Assembly (NCBI GenBank): GCA_022706085.1
Contig: JAKJDF010000003.1
Location: 204,594 to 268,593 of the forward strand
Direction: 5' to 3'
DNA from: Candidatus Latescibacterota bacterium
Lineage (GTDB): Bacteria; Latescibacterota; MWCZ01
DNA: 64,000 nt
The notes below the pieces were generated by a model that ran no database searches, was not told the origin of the DNA, and saw only the letters and a list, made by a program, of their open reading frames with translations. Below are positions 7,358-16,407 of the stretch, in pieces (within the stretch, counting starts at the first letter, position 1; the number at the start of each line of letters is the position of its first letter). The position numbers were made by a program, and so were the translations under genes.

Positions 7358-8284
7358 GTGTCGAGGTGCGCCTTGATCTACAACGATTTCTACGAATTGT
7401 TCCGGCGGACGCTCGTAGTAGTTGTCTCACCACACCCGGACGATTCGGTTCTGGGAGCGGGCGGGCTGATCTGCCGGCTCACGGACCGTGATTCCTGGGC
7501 GCGCAAATTCGGCGACTCCGGGTCGGACCAACCCGCCGTGTACACGCTCGTAATGACTTCCGGGAGCAGGGGAATCGATGACGAATATCTGCGGACGGCG
7601 GAGTTGGAACGCATACGCTCCCGTGATCAAGCTCTCGCGGACTATGTTTTGAACAAGCCGCGTGAAGGGAAGTCTGACGCGGAATTCGAAAAGAAACTGG
7701 CAGAGATTCGGACGGAGATTCGGCGGGCGGAGAGCCAGGCCGAAGCGAGGGAACTCGGCGTCAGGGAGAGCGCATTCCTTGCACTGAAAGGTATTTACTA
7801 CGACCACACGATTTCTGCGGAAGATCGGAACGCTGCGAGGGCGCACGTGTTGAGCCTTCGGGACCGACATCCCACCTACTCGCTCCTTTTCCTGGTCGCA
7901 CACCGGGACGACATGCATCCGGTGCACAAACTCTCCACACAGCTCATCGTCGATATCGCAGAACAGGACTTGCATTGGGCTTCCACCGCGATATGGCAGT
8001 ACGAAAGCCCCTGGATAACGTTTTCTCCGCATCAGGTGGAATATGTCGTGCCGTTTGACAAAAATGCGATGGAAACCAAGGTGCGGGCAATGTCGATGCA
8101 CCGTTCGCAGGAGTATCGAACGCGCTATTCAGATGTTGCGCGATACAGCGCGCAGATGAGGGCGGAGACGTTCCCGGAGCTGCTGGGCGGATTCGGTCAG
8201 GGTCAATCAAGGTACGAGTGGGATTACATTGAAGCGTTTCAGGAGCTTCGCCCGGTAAGGGTGCTCCATATGTCGGGCGGTTGA
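7358..8284 (+). CDS. PIG-L/LmbE family deacetylase
   Basis: 308 residues (GTG 7358). An alternative TTG at 7373 has GAGG (7363-7366) six bases before it and would remove five residues. The zinc motif 'VSPHPDDSVLGAGG' is near residues 22-35 and the second metal or active-site region is 'VAHRDDMHPVHKLS'. The family removes acetyl groups from N-acetylglucosamine-type sugars, including mycothiol- and bacillithiol-type precursors and antibiotic intermediates. Between the two motifs is a charged helical stretch, about residues 95-135, richer in Lys and Glu than usual in this family, possibly a coiled coil. Cytoplasmic. It is followed after 15 bases by a small membrane protein. The substrate cannot be named. 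Confidence 0.85.
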   Translation: MSRCALIYNDFYELFRRTLVVVVSPHPDDSVLGAGGLICRLTDRDSWARKFGDSGSDQPAVYTLVMTSGSRGIDDEYLRTAELERIRSRDQALADYVLNKPREGKSDAEFEKKLAEIRTEIRRAESQAEARELGVRESAFLALKGIYYDHTISAEDRNAARAHVLSLRDRHPTYSLLFLVAHRDDMHPVHKLSTQLIVDIAEQDLHWASTAIWQYESPWITFSPHQVEYVVPFDKNAMETKVRAMSMHRSQEYRTRYSDVARYSAQMRAETFPELLGGFGQGQSRYEWDYIEAFQELRPVRVLHMSGG

Positions 8285-8299
8285 GAAGGCGCAGGCGAA

Positions 8300-8497
8300 A
8301 TGGCTTTGCAGAAAGCGCGGGAGTTCACCTACCGTCCCCCAGCGCGCAGACGCGCCCAGATCGCGGGCGCGGAGCGAGAGAAAATCAGGATACCACGGGC
8401 AGGGAATGGCAGAACCGGCAACGCATCGCTGATTCGCGTGGTTCTGATGCTTGGCGCCGTTATCGGGTTGGCGATCATCCTTTCATCCTTCCGCTAG
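8300..8497 (+). CDS. Small single-pass membrane protein
   Basis: 65 residues. The first 40 are strongly basic (many Arg) and the last 20, 'LIRVVLMLGAVIGLAIILSS', form one membrane segment, giving a tail-anchored or N-in topology. It sits between the deacetylase and the acyl-CoA ligase on the same strand with short gaps. The ribosome-binding site is weak (GGCG before ATG 8300). It ends in TAG. I do not recognise the family; the composition and position argue for a real gene. Confidence 0.5.
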   Translation: MALQKAREFTYRPPARRRAQIAGAEREKIRIPRAGNGRTGNASLIRVVLMLGAVIGLAIILSSFR

Positions 8498-8563
8498 GCG
8501 CGAGGTCGCCCCAAGGCGGCCTGCGAAGTCGGTGAAGGTTGCTTTCCTCAGGAGGTGAAATCT

Positions 8564-10297
8564 ATGGCTGGTTCCGGACGAAAAATCGCTGTGCGCGACC
8601 ATCTCGGCGTCTGTACCACGGTAGAGATGCTGCGCCGAACAACGGAAAGATATCCCGCACACGTGGCCATGAGGATGTTTCGCAACGGAAGGTACGAGGA
8701 ACTGACGTACACCGATTTCAGCGACCGTGTAGATCTTCTCGCTGCGGGCCTCATGCGCCTCGGGATCAAGCCCGGTGCACACGTAAGCATGCTCGGCGAA
8801 AATCGCCCGGAATGGGGGATGGCGTACCTCGCGGTGCACCGCGCTGGTGCGGTTTGCGTGCCCCTGGACAGCCTCCAGAAGGTCCCGGAATTCCGCCACA
8901 ACATCACCGACGCCGAGGTCGAGGCAGTTATCGTCTCTGAACGCTTCCTGGACGACATCCTGGAAGTGCGTGAGAAATCCGGGCTGCCTCGCTTGGTCAT
9001 CTGTATGGACAAGACCGACCGGCAAGACGTCCTTGTGATGAGCGATGTGATGGAGGGCGAACTGCCGAGTACGTGGCCCGAGGTGAAACTCACCGATCTT
9101 GCGGCCATCATCTATACTTCGGGGACAACGGGGCAGTCAAAGGGTGTGATGCTGACCCAACGCAACATCATGGAGGACACCGCATGCACCTACCAGGTGC
9201 TTGAATTCGGCTCGAATGATACGTTCCTTTCGGTGCTTCCTCTGCATCACACATTTGAGTGTACCGGGGGGTTTCTGTTGCCGCTCTACGCAGGTGCTTC
9301 CATCACGTACGCGAGGAGCCTGAAATCCCGCGACATCATCGACGACATAAAAAACACCGGCGTCACGTTCATGCTGGGAGTCCCGCTGCTCTTCGAGAAG
9401 ATGATGGAAGGGATCCAGCGGAAGCTTGCGCAGGCGCCGGCTTCGAAAAGAGTTCTCCTCGCAGGGCTGTTCAGTGCAGAAAGACTTGGCCGCAAGTTCG
9501 GTCTCAGGTTGGGGTACAAGCTCTTCAAAAGCCTCCGCGAAAAGGCAGGGCTTGCCACGGTGAGAATATTCTGCTCCGGCGGCGCTGCGTTGCCTCCCCA
9601 CGTGTCAATCTGGTATCAGAGCCTCGGTTTTCCACTGTACCAGGGGTACGGGCTTACGGAAACGTCACCGGTATCTCACGTGAACCTCGATCCGGATTAT
9701 CCGGCAAGCGTTGGTTTCCCGATTTCCTGCGTGGAGACGAGGATTGACCGGCCGGGGCCGGACGGGCACGGGGAGATATGCCTCAAAGGGCCGACCATCA
9801 TGGCGGGATATTTCAAAAACGAAGAGGCCACCCGCGCGGCGATCGATCCCGATGGATGGTTCCACACGGGCGATATTGGTATTGAGGATGCTGATGGACG
9901 GCTTTACATCAGCGGCAGGCAGAAGAACGTGATTGTAACAGCGAGTGGGAAGAATGTGTATCCGGAAGAGGTTGAGTTCCACATCAACCAGAGTCCGTGG
10001 GTGCTTGAATCGCTTGTGATAGGGAAACCGATCGCCAACACCACCAGCGAAGAGGTATATGCGATGGTGGTACCCAACAAGGAGTACTTCGACGAACAGG
10101 CGCAGCTCCGCGGTCGAGCCTTCACCGAAGAAGAGATCGAGGCCAAAGTCCGGGAAGAAGTGGAAGCCGCCATCGCCAATATCGCCGACTACAAGCGACC
10201 GAAAAGATTCGAAATCCGTTTCGAGGAGTTCGAAAAAACCTCCACGAAGAAAATCAAGCGGTTCCTGTACAAACAGCACGTGATTTCGCTTTCATGA
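8564..10297 (+). CDS. Long-chain fatty acid--CoA ligase (AMP-forming)
   Basis: 577 residues. Start ATG 8564 follows a near-perfect ribosome-binding site, AGGAGGTGA (8550-8558). The adenylation signature 'IIYTSGTTGQSKGVMLT' lies near residues 183-199, 'YGLTETSPV' in the middle, 'DGWFHTGDIG' follows, and the C-terminal hinge 'GRQKNVIVTASGKNVYPEEVE' is complete. These residues bind ATP and form the acyl-adenylate before transfer to CoA. No signal peptide. It probably activates fatty acids for phospholipid synthesis or degradation. Substrate chain length is inferred from overall similarity to FadD/FACL-type enzymes rather than from a specific residue. Confidence 0.9.
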   Translation: MAGSGRKIAVRDHLGVCTTVEMLRRTTERYPAHVAMRMFRNGRYEELTYTDFSDRVDLLAAGLMRLGIKPGAHVSMLGENRPEWGMAYLAVHRAGAVCVPLDSLQKVPEFRHNITDAEVEAVIVSERFLDDILEVREKSGLPRLVICMDKTDRQDVLVMSDVMEGELPSTWPEVKLTDLAAIIYTSGTTGQSKGVMLTQRNIMEDTACTYQVLEFGSNDTFLSVLPLHHTFECTGGFLLPLYAGASITYARSLKSRDIIDDIKNTGVTFMLGVPLLFEKMMEGIQRKLAQAPASKRVLLAGLFSAERLGRKFGLRLGYKLFKSLREKAGLATVRIFCSGGAALPPHVSIWYQSLGFPLYQGYGLTETSPVSHVNLDPDYPASVGFPISCVETRIDRPGPDGHGEICLKGPTIMAGYFKNEEATRAAIDPDGWFHTGDIGIEDADGRLYISGRQKNVIVTASGKNVYPEEVEFHINQSPWVLESLVIGKPIANTTSEEVYAMVVPNKEYFDEQAQLRGRAFTEEEIEAKVREEVEAAIANIADYKRPKRFEIRFEEFEKTSTKKIKRFLYKQHVISLS

Positions 10298-10321
10298 GTT
10301 CCTCCCCGGGAGGGTGGGCGA

Positions 10322-11431
10322 ATGAAAATAGTGGACGTCGAACCGGTGCCCCTTGCGCCGCGCTGGTTGTTTGTCAAAGTGACCACGGACGAAGGAATTG
10401 TCGGATGGGGTGAATCGCTTGGTGACCGGGCGCTTACGATCGCCGCCGCGATAACCGAGCTGAAACGGTATCTCGTGGGCAAAGACCCCTTCCAAATTGA
10501 GCACCACTGGCAAGCAATGTACCGTGGCGCGTTCTGGCGCGGCGGCCCGATTCTCAATGCCGCGATCAGCGGGGTGGATACCGCGCTCTGGGATATTCTC
10601 GGCAAAGCGCTGGGGGCTCCGATCTGGCAACTGATGGGTGGGAAGTGCAGGGATTCGGTGCGATTCTACCGTGGAATAGGTGGGCCTTCACCGGAAGCGC
10701 TGGCGGAGAACGCACTCAAGGCGGTTGAGGCGGGTTTTTCGGCGGTGAAATGGTGTCCTGTTCCCGCCACCCCTGCGCTTGCGGGTGTCAAAGGAGCGAA
10801 AGCCGCCGAGAGGGAGGTTGAAGCAGTCCGGAAAGCGGTAGGGGAAGGTGTTGACATCCTGCTGGATTTCCACGGCCGACTTACCCCTGCGATGGCGATT
10901 GTGTTCGCAAAAGCAGTCGAGCCGTACAATCCGATGTTCATCGAGGAGCCGGTGCTTCCCGAGCACTCCGAACAGATTCCGAGAATTGCAGAAACCACGG
11001 CCGTCACGATTGCTACCGGCGAGCGCATATTCACGAAGTTCGGGTTCCGTCCCATCCTTCAGGCTGGTGGCGTGGGTCTCATTCAGCCTGACCTGAGCAT
11101 TTGTGGCGGTCTGACGGAGGGCAAAAAGATCGCGGCCATGGCAGACGCCTACGCCGTCGGGATAGGCCCGCACAACCCGTACGGCCCCGTTCTCACGGCA
11201 GCCTCTCTGCAACTGGACGTCTGCTCGCCAAATTTCGTCATTCAGGAGTTTGTCAGCCTTGGAGAAGGGCTGTTCACGCAACCATTTGTGCAGAAAAATG
11301 GTTGCGTCGGTGTCCCTTACGGGCCGGGACTCGGCATTGAGGTGGACGAGGAAGCCGTGAGGGCCCACGAGTACGTGCCCCATGACGTGCCGATTCTTTA
11401 CAACGAGGATGGCAGCATCGCCGACTGGTAA
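10322..11431 (+). CDS. Enolase-superfamily dehydratase, galactonate dehydratase-like
   Basis: 369 residues, about the size of DgoD. The N-terminal capping domain opens with 'KIVDVEPVPL' and 'GWGESLGDRA'. The barrel carries 'ILLDFHGR' near residue 181 (metal Asp, and His two residues on, as in D-galactonate dehydratase), 'MFIEEPVLPE' (metal Glu), 'TIATGERIF' (metal Glu), 'GLIQPDLSICGGLTE' and the base 'AVGIGPHNPYGP'. These residues support abstraction of the alpha proton of a sugar acid and loss of water. GGGAGGG (10308-10314) precedes the ATG. It lies 24 bases after the acyl-CoA ligase. Galactonate is the best guess; other aldonic acids are possible because the superfamily is known for mixed specificity. 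Confidence 0.8.
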   Translation: MKIVDVEPVPLAPRWLFVKVTTDEGIVGWGESLGDRALTIAAAITELKRYLVGKDPFQIEHHWQAMYRGAFWRGGPILNAAISGVDTALWDILGKALGAPIWQLMGGKCRDSVRFYRGIGGPSPEALAENALKAVEAGFSAVKWCPVPATPALAGVKGAKAAEREVEAVRKAVGEGVDILLDFHGRLTPAMAIVFAKAVEPYNPMFIEEPVLPEHSEQIPRIAETTAVTIATGERIFTKFGFRPILQAGGVGLIQPDLSICGGLTEGKKIAAMADAYAVGIGPHNPYGPVLTAASLQLDVCSPNFVIQEFVSLGEGLFTQPFVQKNGCVGVPYGPGLGIEVDEEAVRAHEYVPHDVPILYNEDGSIADW

Positions 11432-11648
11432 CGGGGCAGTTCCTGACCGACGTGAAAGGCTGATCGTGCTGCCTTGCCCCGGCAACCGATGATTCCCGCC
11501 GCGCCTGTGAACAACAACTGATGTTGGACGGGCGCGGTTTCCTTCATGATTCCCGTCGAAGGTCGGCACGACCATTGCCCGTCAACTTTGCCTACCAAGG
11601 CCCCGGGAGGACAGCGTGAAATGAACAACGCGACACGAGGGGCGATCC
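11432..11648. other. Intergenic region before the mini-ORF
   Basis: About 217 bases without a convincing gene. A 31-codon frame at 11621-11715 starts with ATG after GGGAGG, but its composition is poor. No terminator with a T-run, repeat or tRNA was seen. Confidence 0.4.
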
Positions 11649-11774
11649 GTGTCAATTGCATTCACACGCGCTCTCTTTGGGCTGGATTTCCCGGAGGGAA
11701 TTCGCTGGCCGGCTGACGAACGGATCGAGGCGCCCGCGGTGACAAAAGAGCACCACGTTCGAAGGGGAGGTTGA
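11649..11774 (+). CDS. Possible 41-residue small protein upstream of flippase-like gene
   Basis: A GTG at 11649 is preceded by GAGGGG (11637-11642) at a normal distance. The frame reads MSIAFTRALFGLDFPEGI and continues with charged residues to a TGA at 11772-11774, directly abutting the GTG start of the next gene at 11775. That exact abutment and the ribosome-binding site are the reasons to list it. There is no recognisable domain or membrane segment, and a frame this short can occur by chance. Confidence 0.33.
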   Translation: MSIAFTRALFGLDFPEGIRWPADERIEAPAVTKEHHVRRGG

Positions 11775-12788
11775 GTGCGCAGAAGGGTTTTTTTGTGGAT
11801 CGGAGCGGCCTCCAGCATTCTGTTTCTGTACGTCGCTCTGAAAAACATTGCGTTCGACCAGTTCCTCGGCGCGTTCAAGAGTATTGACGTATTGCCGGTT
11901 GCCGCGGCGTTTGTGATCCTGCTCCTCGTGTACGCAGTGCGCACGTTGCGATGGAGGATGATTATTGAATCCACCAAAGGAATCAGCAACTGGCGCACCT
12001 TCAGCACCTTGATGATCGGGTTTTTCGCGAACAATGTCCTTCCCGCACGGGCCGGGGAGTTGATCCGCGCGGTGATTCTGCGGCGTCAGATCGGTGTTAC
12101 GAGAAGCTTCGCGCTCGGCACGATCGTGGTGGAACGGGTGATGGACGTTGCCGCCCTTGTGGGATTGCTGCTGCTCGCCACTTACCGGGTTCCTCCAGAT
12201 CGACTGCCCGCGATCACTTCAGAAGTGCGGGGGTTCGCGCTGGGAACGCTGGCACTTGTCATCACGGGGATGTGTGTTCTTCTGTGGGGGAAGGACAGGG
12301 TGGTTGCGGTGCTCGAACGCTTCTTCTCGAAGATCATGGCGTCCCACAGGGCAGGGATACTGGCGGGAAAATTTGAGCAGTTAGCCGTTGGACTGGAAGT
12401 GATGCGCGACCCTCGTCGTCTGATGCTTGTTGCGTTCCTGTCCTTCCTCAGCTGGGTGGGAATGGCGATAGTTTTCTACTTCGTGTTCGTTGGATTCCAT
12501 GTTGACATGACGCCGGCGGTGGCAGCGTTCACGGTCGCGTTGGTAAACCTTGGCATGGCCGTGCCTTCGTCTCCGGGGTATGTTGGTACGTATGAGTTTT
12601 TCATGGTGGTGTCGCTTGGTGCGTTCGGGATCGGAAAGGCGACAGCGCTGGCGTACGGCCTGGTGACCCGGTTGCTGTGGTATGTGTTCGAAGTCGTGGT
12701 GGGTTTTGCATGTCTCTGGAAATCAGAGCTGTCGATTCGGGAACTGATTCATGGTGAAGAGTCCGTGATTCGCGGCGATACAGGTTGA
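11775..12788 (+). CDS. Flippase-like integral membrane protein (lysylphosphatidylglycerol synthase TM family)
   Basis: 337 residues with about eight membrane segments and no soluble domain. Family marks are 'YAVRTLRWRMIIEST', 'GFFANNVLPARAGELIRAVIL', 'GTIVVERVMDVAALVGLL' and 'VPSSPGYVGTYEFFM', seen in the UPF0104/AglD/MprF membrane domain, which is thought to flip or handle lipid-linked sugars or aminoacyl lipids. The catalytic aminoacyl-transfer domain of MprF is missing, so it is the membrane-only type. GGGGAGG (11764-11770) supports the GTG at 11775. The actual lipid cargo is unknown. Confidence 0.8.
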   Translation: MRRRVFLWIGAASSILFLYVALKNIAFDQFLGAFKSIDVLPVAAAFVILLLVYAVRTLRWRMIIESTKGISNWRTFSTLMIGFFANNVLPARAGELIRAVILRRQIGVTRSFALGTIVVERVMDVAALVGLLLLATYRVPPDRLPAITSEVRGFALGTLALVITGMCVLLWGKDRVVAVLERFFSKIMASHRAGILAGKFEQLAVGLEVMRDPRRLMLVAFLSFLSWVGMAIVFYFVFVGFHVDMTPAVAAFTVALVNLGMAVPSSPGYVGTYEFFMVVSLGAFGIGKATALAYGLVTRLLWYVFEVVVGFACLWKSELSIRELIHGEESVIRGDTG

Positions 12789-12948
12789 AAAAAGCTGCGC
12801 CGCTTGGACTTTAGGATCGGATTAGGTTTCCTTATGATAAGTGGTCCCCGGGTTTTTCGGGGCGCTTTCCGGATCGAGAAGCCGATGATCATGGACGATC
12901 ACCGGCGTTTTGCTGTTTGTGTCTGCCCGCTTGAACAGAAGGACCGCT

Positions 12949-15900
12949 TTGACGCTTGATCAGATACGGGTTCGCATAGCTGCAAGCGAGCCAGCGCAGG
13001 CGCTGTTTCGAGCCATTTCCGAGAACCGCCCCGAAATCCCTTTTCACGGCGCGTGCGGTTCCCTTCCCGCGTTCTTGCTCGCGCACCTCAGAAAGACCAG
13101 TGATCGCCAGATCCTTGCGGTGACTCCGACAACCGAAGCCGCAGAGGAATTGCGGGACGACCTCGAGTCGATCGTAGGTGAAGACACGGTACGGTATTTC
13201 CCTGACTGGGAACTCATTGCATTTGAGGAAAAGTCTCCCCATGTCGAAGTAACCGCGCTCCGACTCGAGGCGTTGCAGTCGCTTCTCGTCGGCGAGCCGG
13301 TGGTCATAGTGGCCCCGGTTGTGGCCCTCCTGCGTCCGACCTTGGAACCTGAAGCTCTCGCCGCCGCGTCTCGCGTCATTCGAGTGAATGACCTCCTTGA
13401 CATGGATGAACTCGCGAAGTGGTTGCGGAGCCTCAGTTTTGAACCCGCGAACCAGGTTCAGGAAATGGGTCAATATGCGCGCCGCGGGGGGATCATTGAC
13501 ATTTTCACCTTCGGCTCGGAAAACCCCTATCGTGTCGAGCTTTTCGATGATGAAGTGGAATCCATCCGGGAATTTGACCCGGCAACCCAGCGTTCCGTGC
13601 GCGAAGTTGATGAGATCGAAATCCTGCCGAGGCGGGAAATCCTTGCGGGAAGCGAGTGGTGGGGGAACGCTGCCGAACGTGCAAGCCGGGCGGAAGAAGC
13701 CCACGGTGTGAGCCTGGATTACCTGAAAAACAAGCTTGAGTTCGGGATTCATTTTGAAGGGATTGAGTTCTGGTGCCCTGTGTTGACGGGCACAAAACCG
13801 AGCGTGCTGGACCATCTCGATTCCCATGCGCTGGTGTTCCTGTCGGACCCTGAGAGCATCGAGGAACACGCCGAGAAATTCGCCAGGGAAACCGCGAGGC
13901 TCGTAAGTCGGAGGATTGAGCGAGGGGAACCAACCCTGCCCCCTGAGGCAGTGTTCCACAGTTGGCAGAGTCTGCAGGAGAGGATACCGCCTCGATGTCT
14001 GGTATCCAGTCATTCACTTTCGCCTCCGGAGGCAGTGGCCAGTCTGGGGGCGCAGAGTGCCCGACGGTATGACTCCAGTCTCGAAGCAGTGCGCGCTGAT
14101 ATCGATACCTTCGCCGAACGGGGGTTCACGATTGTCCTGTATGCGGAGAACGAGAGCCAGGCACGGAGACTGGAGGACCTGCTGGGCTCTTTGATGGATC
14201 GCATTACCGTGGAGATTGCCAAACTCCACGGCGGATTTGTGTATCCATCCGCCAAGCTGTTCGTGGTGAACGATCATGAGTTGTTCAGCAGGTATCAGGG
14301 ACGGCACAGGTTCAGGAAGTTCCGCGGCGCAACACCCGTAGTGGACGTGTTTGCTCTCAGTCCGGGCGACCTCGTGGTGCACGAAGAACACGGGATAGGC
14401 GTGTACCAGGGCCTCGAACGGATCACCGTGGATGGTGTTTCTCGGGACTGCCTGCGGATTCTTTACCGCGATCAGGACCGCCTTTTCGTTCCCGCGGACC
14501 AGATCAACCGCGTCCAGCGGTATTCACAAGACGAGAGTGCGCGCCCGGTCCTTTCAAAACTGGGTGGTTCTGACTGGGAGCGAGTCAAAGAAAGAACCCG
14601 CAAGGGCGTTCTGAAACTGGCGCAGGAGCTCATTGAGCTGTACGCAATTCGCCAGTCTCGCCCGGGGTTTGCCTTCAGCCCGGACTCCACGCTCATGGAG
14701 GAGATGGAGGCAGCATTCATCTACGAGGAAACTCGCGATCAGTTGCGCGCGATCTCGCAAATCAAAGGGTTCATGGAAAGCCCCGTGCCGATGGATCTCC
14801 TCCTGTGCGGGGACGTCGGGTACGGAAAAACCGAGGTGGCCATACGAGCGGCTTTCAAAGCGGCGTGCGACGGGAAACAAGTCGCCGTTCTCGTGCCGAC
14901 GACCATCCTCGCGCAGCAACACTTTCGAACATTCTCGGAGCGCCTCGCCGGGTTCCCGGTCAAAGTCGATGTGTTGAGCCGTTTTCGCTCCAAACGCGAA
15001 ACTGAAGAGACCTTGTACCAGTTGAAACGGGGTTCAATTGACATCGTGATTGGTACGCACCGCCTCCTTTCCGATGACGTTGAGTTTCGTGACCTCGGTC
15101 TGCTGGTGATCGACGAGGAACACCGTTTCGGCGTACGCCACAAGGAACGGCTGAAACACATGAGGCAGACTGTGGACGTCATGAGTATGACAGCCACACC
15201 GATTCCGCGGACCCTCTACCTGTCGTTGATGGGTGCGCGGGACATGGCGGTAATCAACACGCCACCGAGAGACAGGTTGCCCGTTCACACCGAGGTGATT
15301 CCCTTCGACGAGGATCGGATATCGGAGGCAATACTGAGAGAGGTCGCGCGGTCCGGACAGGTTTTCTTCGTCCACAACCGGGTGCAGACTATCGAAGAAC
15401 GCGCCGAGTTTCTGCGAGAGCTGCTGCCTGAGCTGCAGTTCCGCGTTGCCCACGGGCAAATGAGCGAGCACCAACTGGAAAAGGTGATGCTGGATTTCCT
15501 GGAACACCGCTTCGATTGCCTCGTCACGACCATGATCATTCAATCAGGATTGGATATGCCGAACGTCAATACGATCTTGGTTGATCGGTCAGATCAGTTC
15601 GGTCTGGCGGAATTGTACCAGTTGCGAGGGCGCGTCGGGAGGAGCAACCACAAAGCCTTTGCGTACCTGATGGTTCCCAAGGACCGCAAGCTGCCGCCCG
15701 AATCACGGCGGAGACTGCGCGCGATCGAGGAGTTCAGCGACCTTGGCAGCGGGTTCAAAGTCGCGATGCGCGATTTGGAGATCCGGGGTGCAGGCAATCT
15801 GCTGGGGAATGAGCAGAGTGGGTTCATAGCCGCGATCGGGTTTGAAATGTACGTCAAGCTGCTGGATGACGCGGTGAAGGAGCTGAAGGGCGAGATTCCG

Positions 15901-16407
15901 GAGCGAACGGCGGATTGCGAAGTAGACGTGCATGTCAGCGCGTTTCTGCCCGACGCGTACGTGAGTGACGGAGAGCAGAAGATGACCCTGTACCGGCGCC
16001 TTGCTGAATCGCAGACTCTCGTGGAAGTGAACGGGTTCGCTGATGAACTGCGCGACCGTTTCGGTCGTCTTCCGGAACCCGCACGTGCCCTGATTGATCT
16101 AATGAAGGTCAAAGTTGCAGGAAGGATCCTCGGCGCTCGCAGGATTGCGGTGGATAAGCACGGGAAGATTCGGGTAATCCTCGGGGGTGGAAGGAAGGTG
16201 ACACCAGCGCAAATCGGGGATTTGGTGCGCCGATGTCCCGAACCGGTTGAATTCAAGTCGAACGGCGATCTGGTCATGGAAATTCAGTCGGGGGAGCCCG
16301 GCGGACCGGCGCAAGCGGCGCGCGTTGCTGCGATTCTGGAATCCTTGATCGATGAGGATGCTTCCGACGTGAGAAAACCCGTGCGTCTTGTCTGGGAGGA
16401 AAGATGA
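12949..16407 (+). CDS. mfd: Transcription-repair coupling factor Mfd
   Basis: 1152 residues from TTG 12949, chosen because AGAAGGA (12937-12943) precedes it; an upstream TTG at 12910 lacks such a site. Order of domains: UvrB-like N-terminal region, RNA-polymerase-interaction (CarD-like) domain at 'LSPGDLVVHEEHGIGVYQGLERI', then the translocase with Walker A 'CGDVGYGKTEVA' near residue 621, 'LLVIDEEHRFGVRHKE', 'MSMTATPIPRTL', 'QLRGRVGRS', and the C-terminal TRCF domain. Mfd removes stalled RNA polymerase and recruits UvrA. Its stop overlaps the start of the following foldase gene (ATGA), so it heads the mfd-PPIase-surA cluster. The call is essentially certain. Confidence 0.97.
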   Translation: MTLDQIRVRIAASEPAQALFRAISENRPEIPFHGACGSLPAFLLAHLRKTSDRQILAVTPTTEAAEELRDDLESIVGEDTVRYFPDWELIAFEEKSPHVEVTALRLEALQSLLVGEPVVIVAPVVALLRPTLEPEALAAASRVIRVNDLLDMDELAKWLRSLSFEPANQVQEMGQYARRGGIIDIFTFGSENPYRVELFDDEVESIREFDPATQRSVREVDEIEILPRREILAGSEWWGNAAERASRAEEAHGVSLDYLKNKLEFGIHFEGIEFWCPVLTGTKPSVLDHLDSHALVFLSDPESIEEHAEKFARETARLVSRRIERGEPTLPPEAVFHSWQSLQERIPPRCLVSSHSLSPPEAVASLGAQSARRYDSSLEAVRADIDTFAERGFTIVLYAENESQARRLEDLLGSLMDRITVEIAKLHGGFVYPSAKLFVVNDHELFSRYQGRHRFRKFRGATPVVDVFALSPGDLVVHEEHGIGVYQGLERITVDGVSRDCLRILYRDQDRLFVPADQINRVQRYSQDESARPVLSKLGGSDWERVKERTRKGVLKLAQELIELYAIRQSRPGFAFSPDSTLMEEMEAAFIYEETRDQLRAISQIKGFMESPVPMDLLLCGDVGYGKTEVAIRAAFKAACDGKQVAVLVPTTILAQQHFRTFSERLAGFPVKVDVLSRFRSKRETEETLYQLKRGSIDIVIGTHRLLSDDVEFRDLGLLVIDEEHRFGVRHKERLKHMRQTVDVMSMTATPIPRTLYLSLMGARDMAVINTPPRDRLPVHTEVIPFDEDRISEAILREVARSGQVFFVHNRVQTIEERAEFLRELLPELQFRVAHGQMSEHQLEKVMLDFLEHRFDCLVTTMIIQSGLDMPNVNTILVDRSDQFGLAELYQLRGRVGRSNHKAFAYLMVPKDRKLPPESRRRLRAIEEFSDLGSGFKVAMRDLEIRGAGNLLGNEQSGFIAAIGFEMYVKLLDDAVKELKGEIPERTADCEVDVHVSAFLPDAYVSDGEQKMTLYRRLAESQTLVEVNGFADELRDRFGRLPEPARALIDLMKVKVAGRILGARRIAVDKHGKIRVILGGGRKVTPAQIGDLVRRCPEPVEFKSNGDLVMEIQSGEPGGPAQAARVAAILESLIDEDASDVRKPVRLVWEER

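Noticed and set aside
11621-11715. 31-codon frame with GGGAGG in front
   Set aside because: Very short, no features, and overlapped by the better placed frame at 11649-11774.
12846-12866. CCCCG...CGGGG hairpin before mfd as terminator
   Set aside because: Weak stem and no T-run after it.
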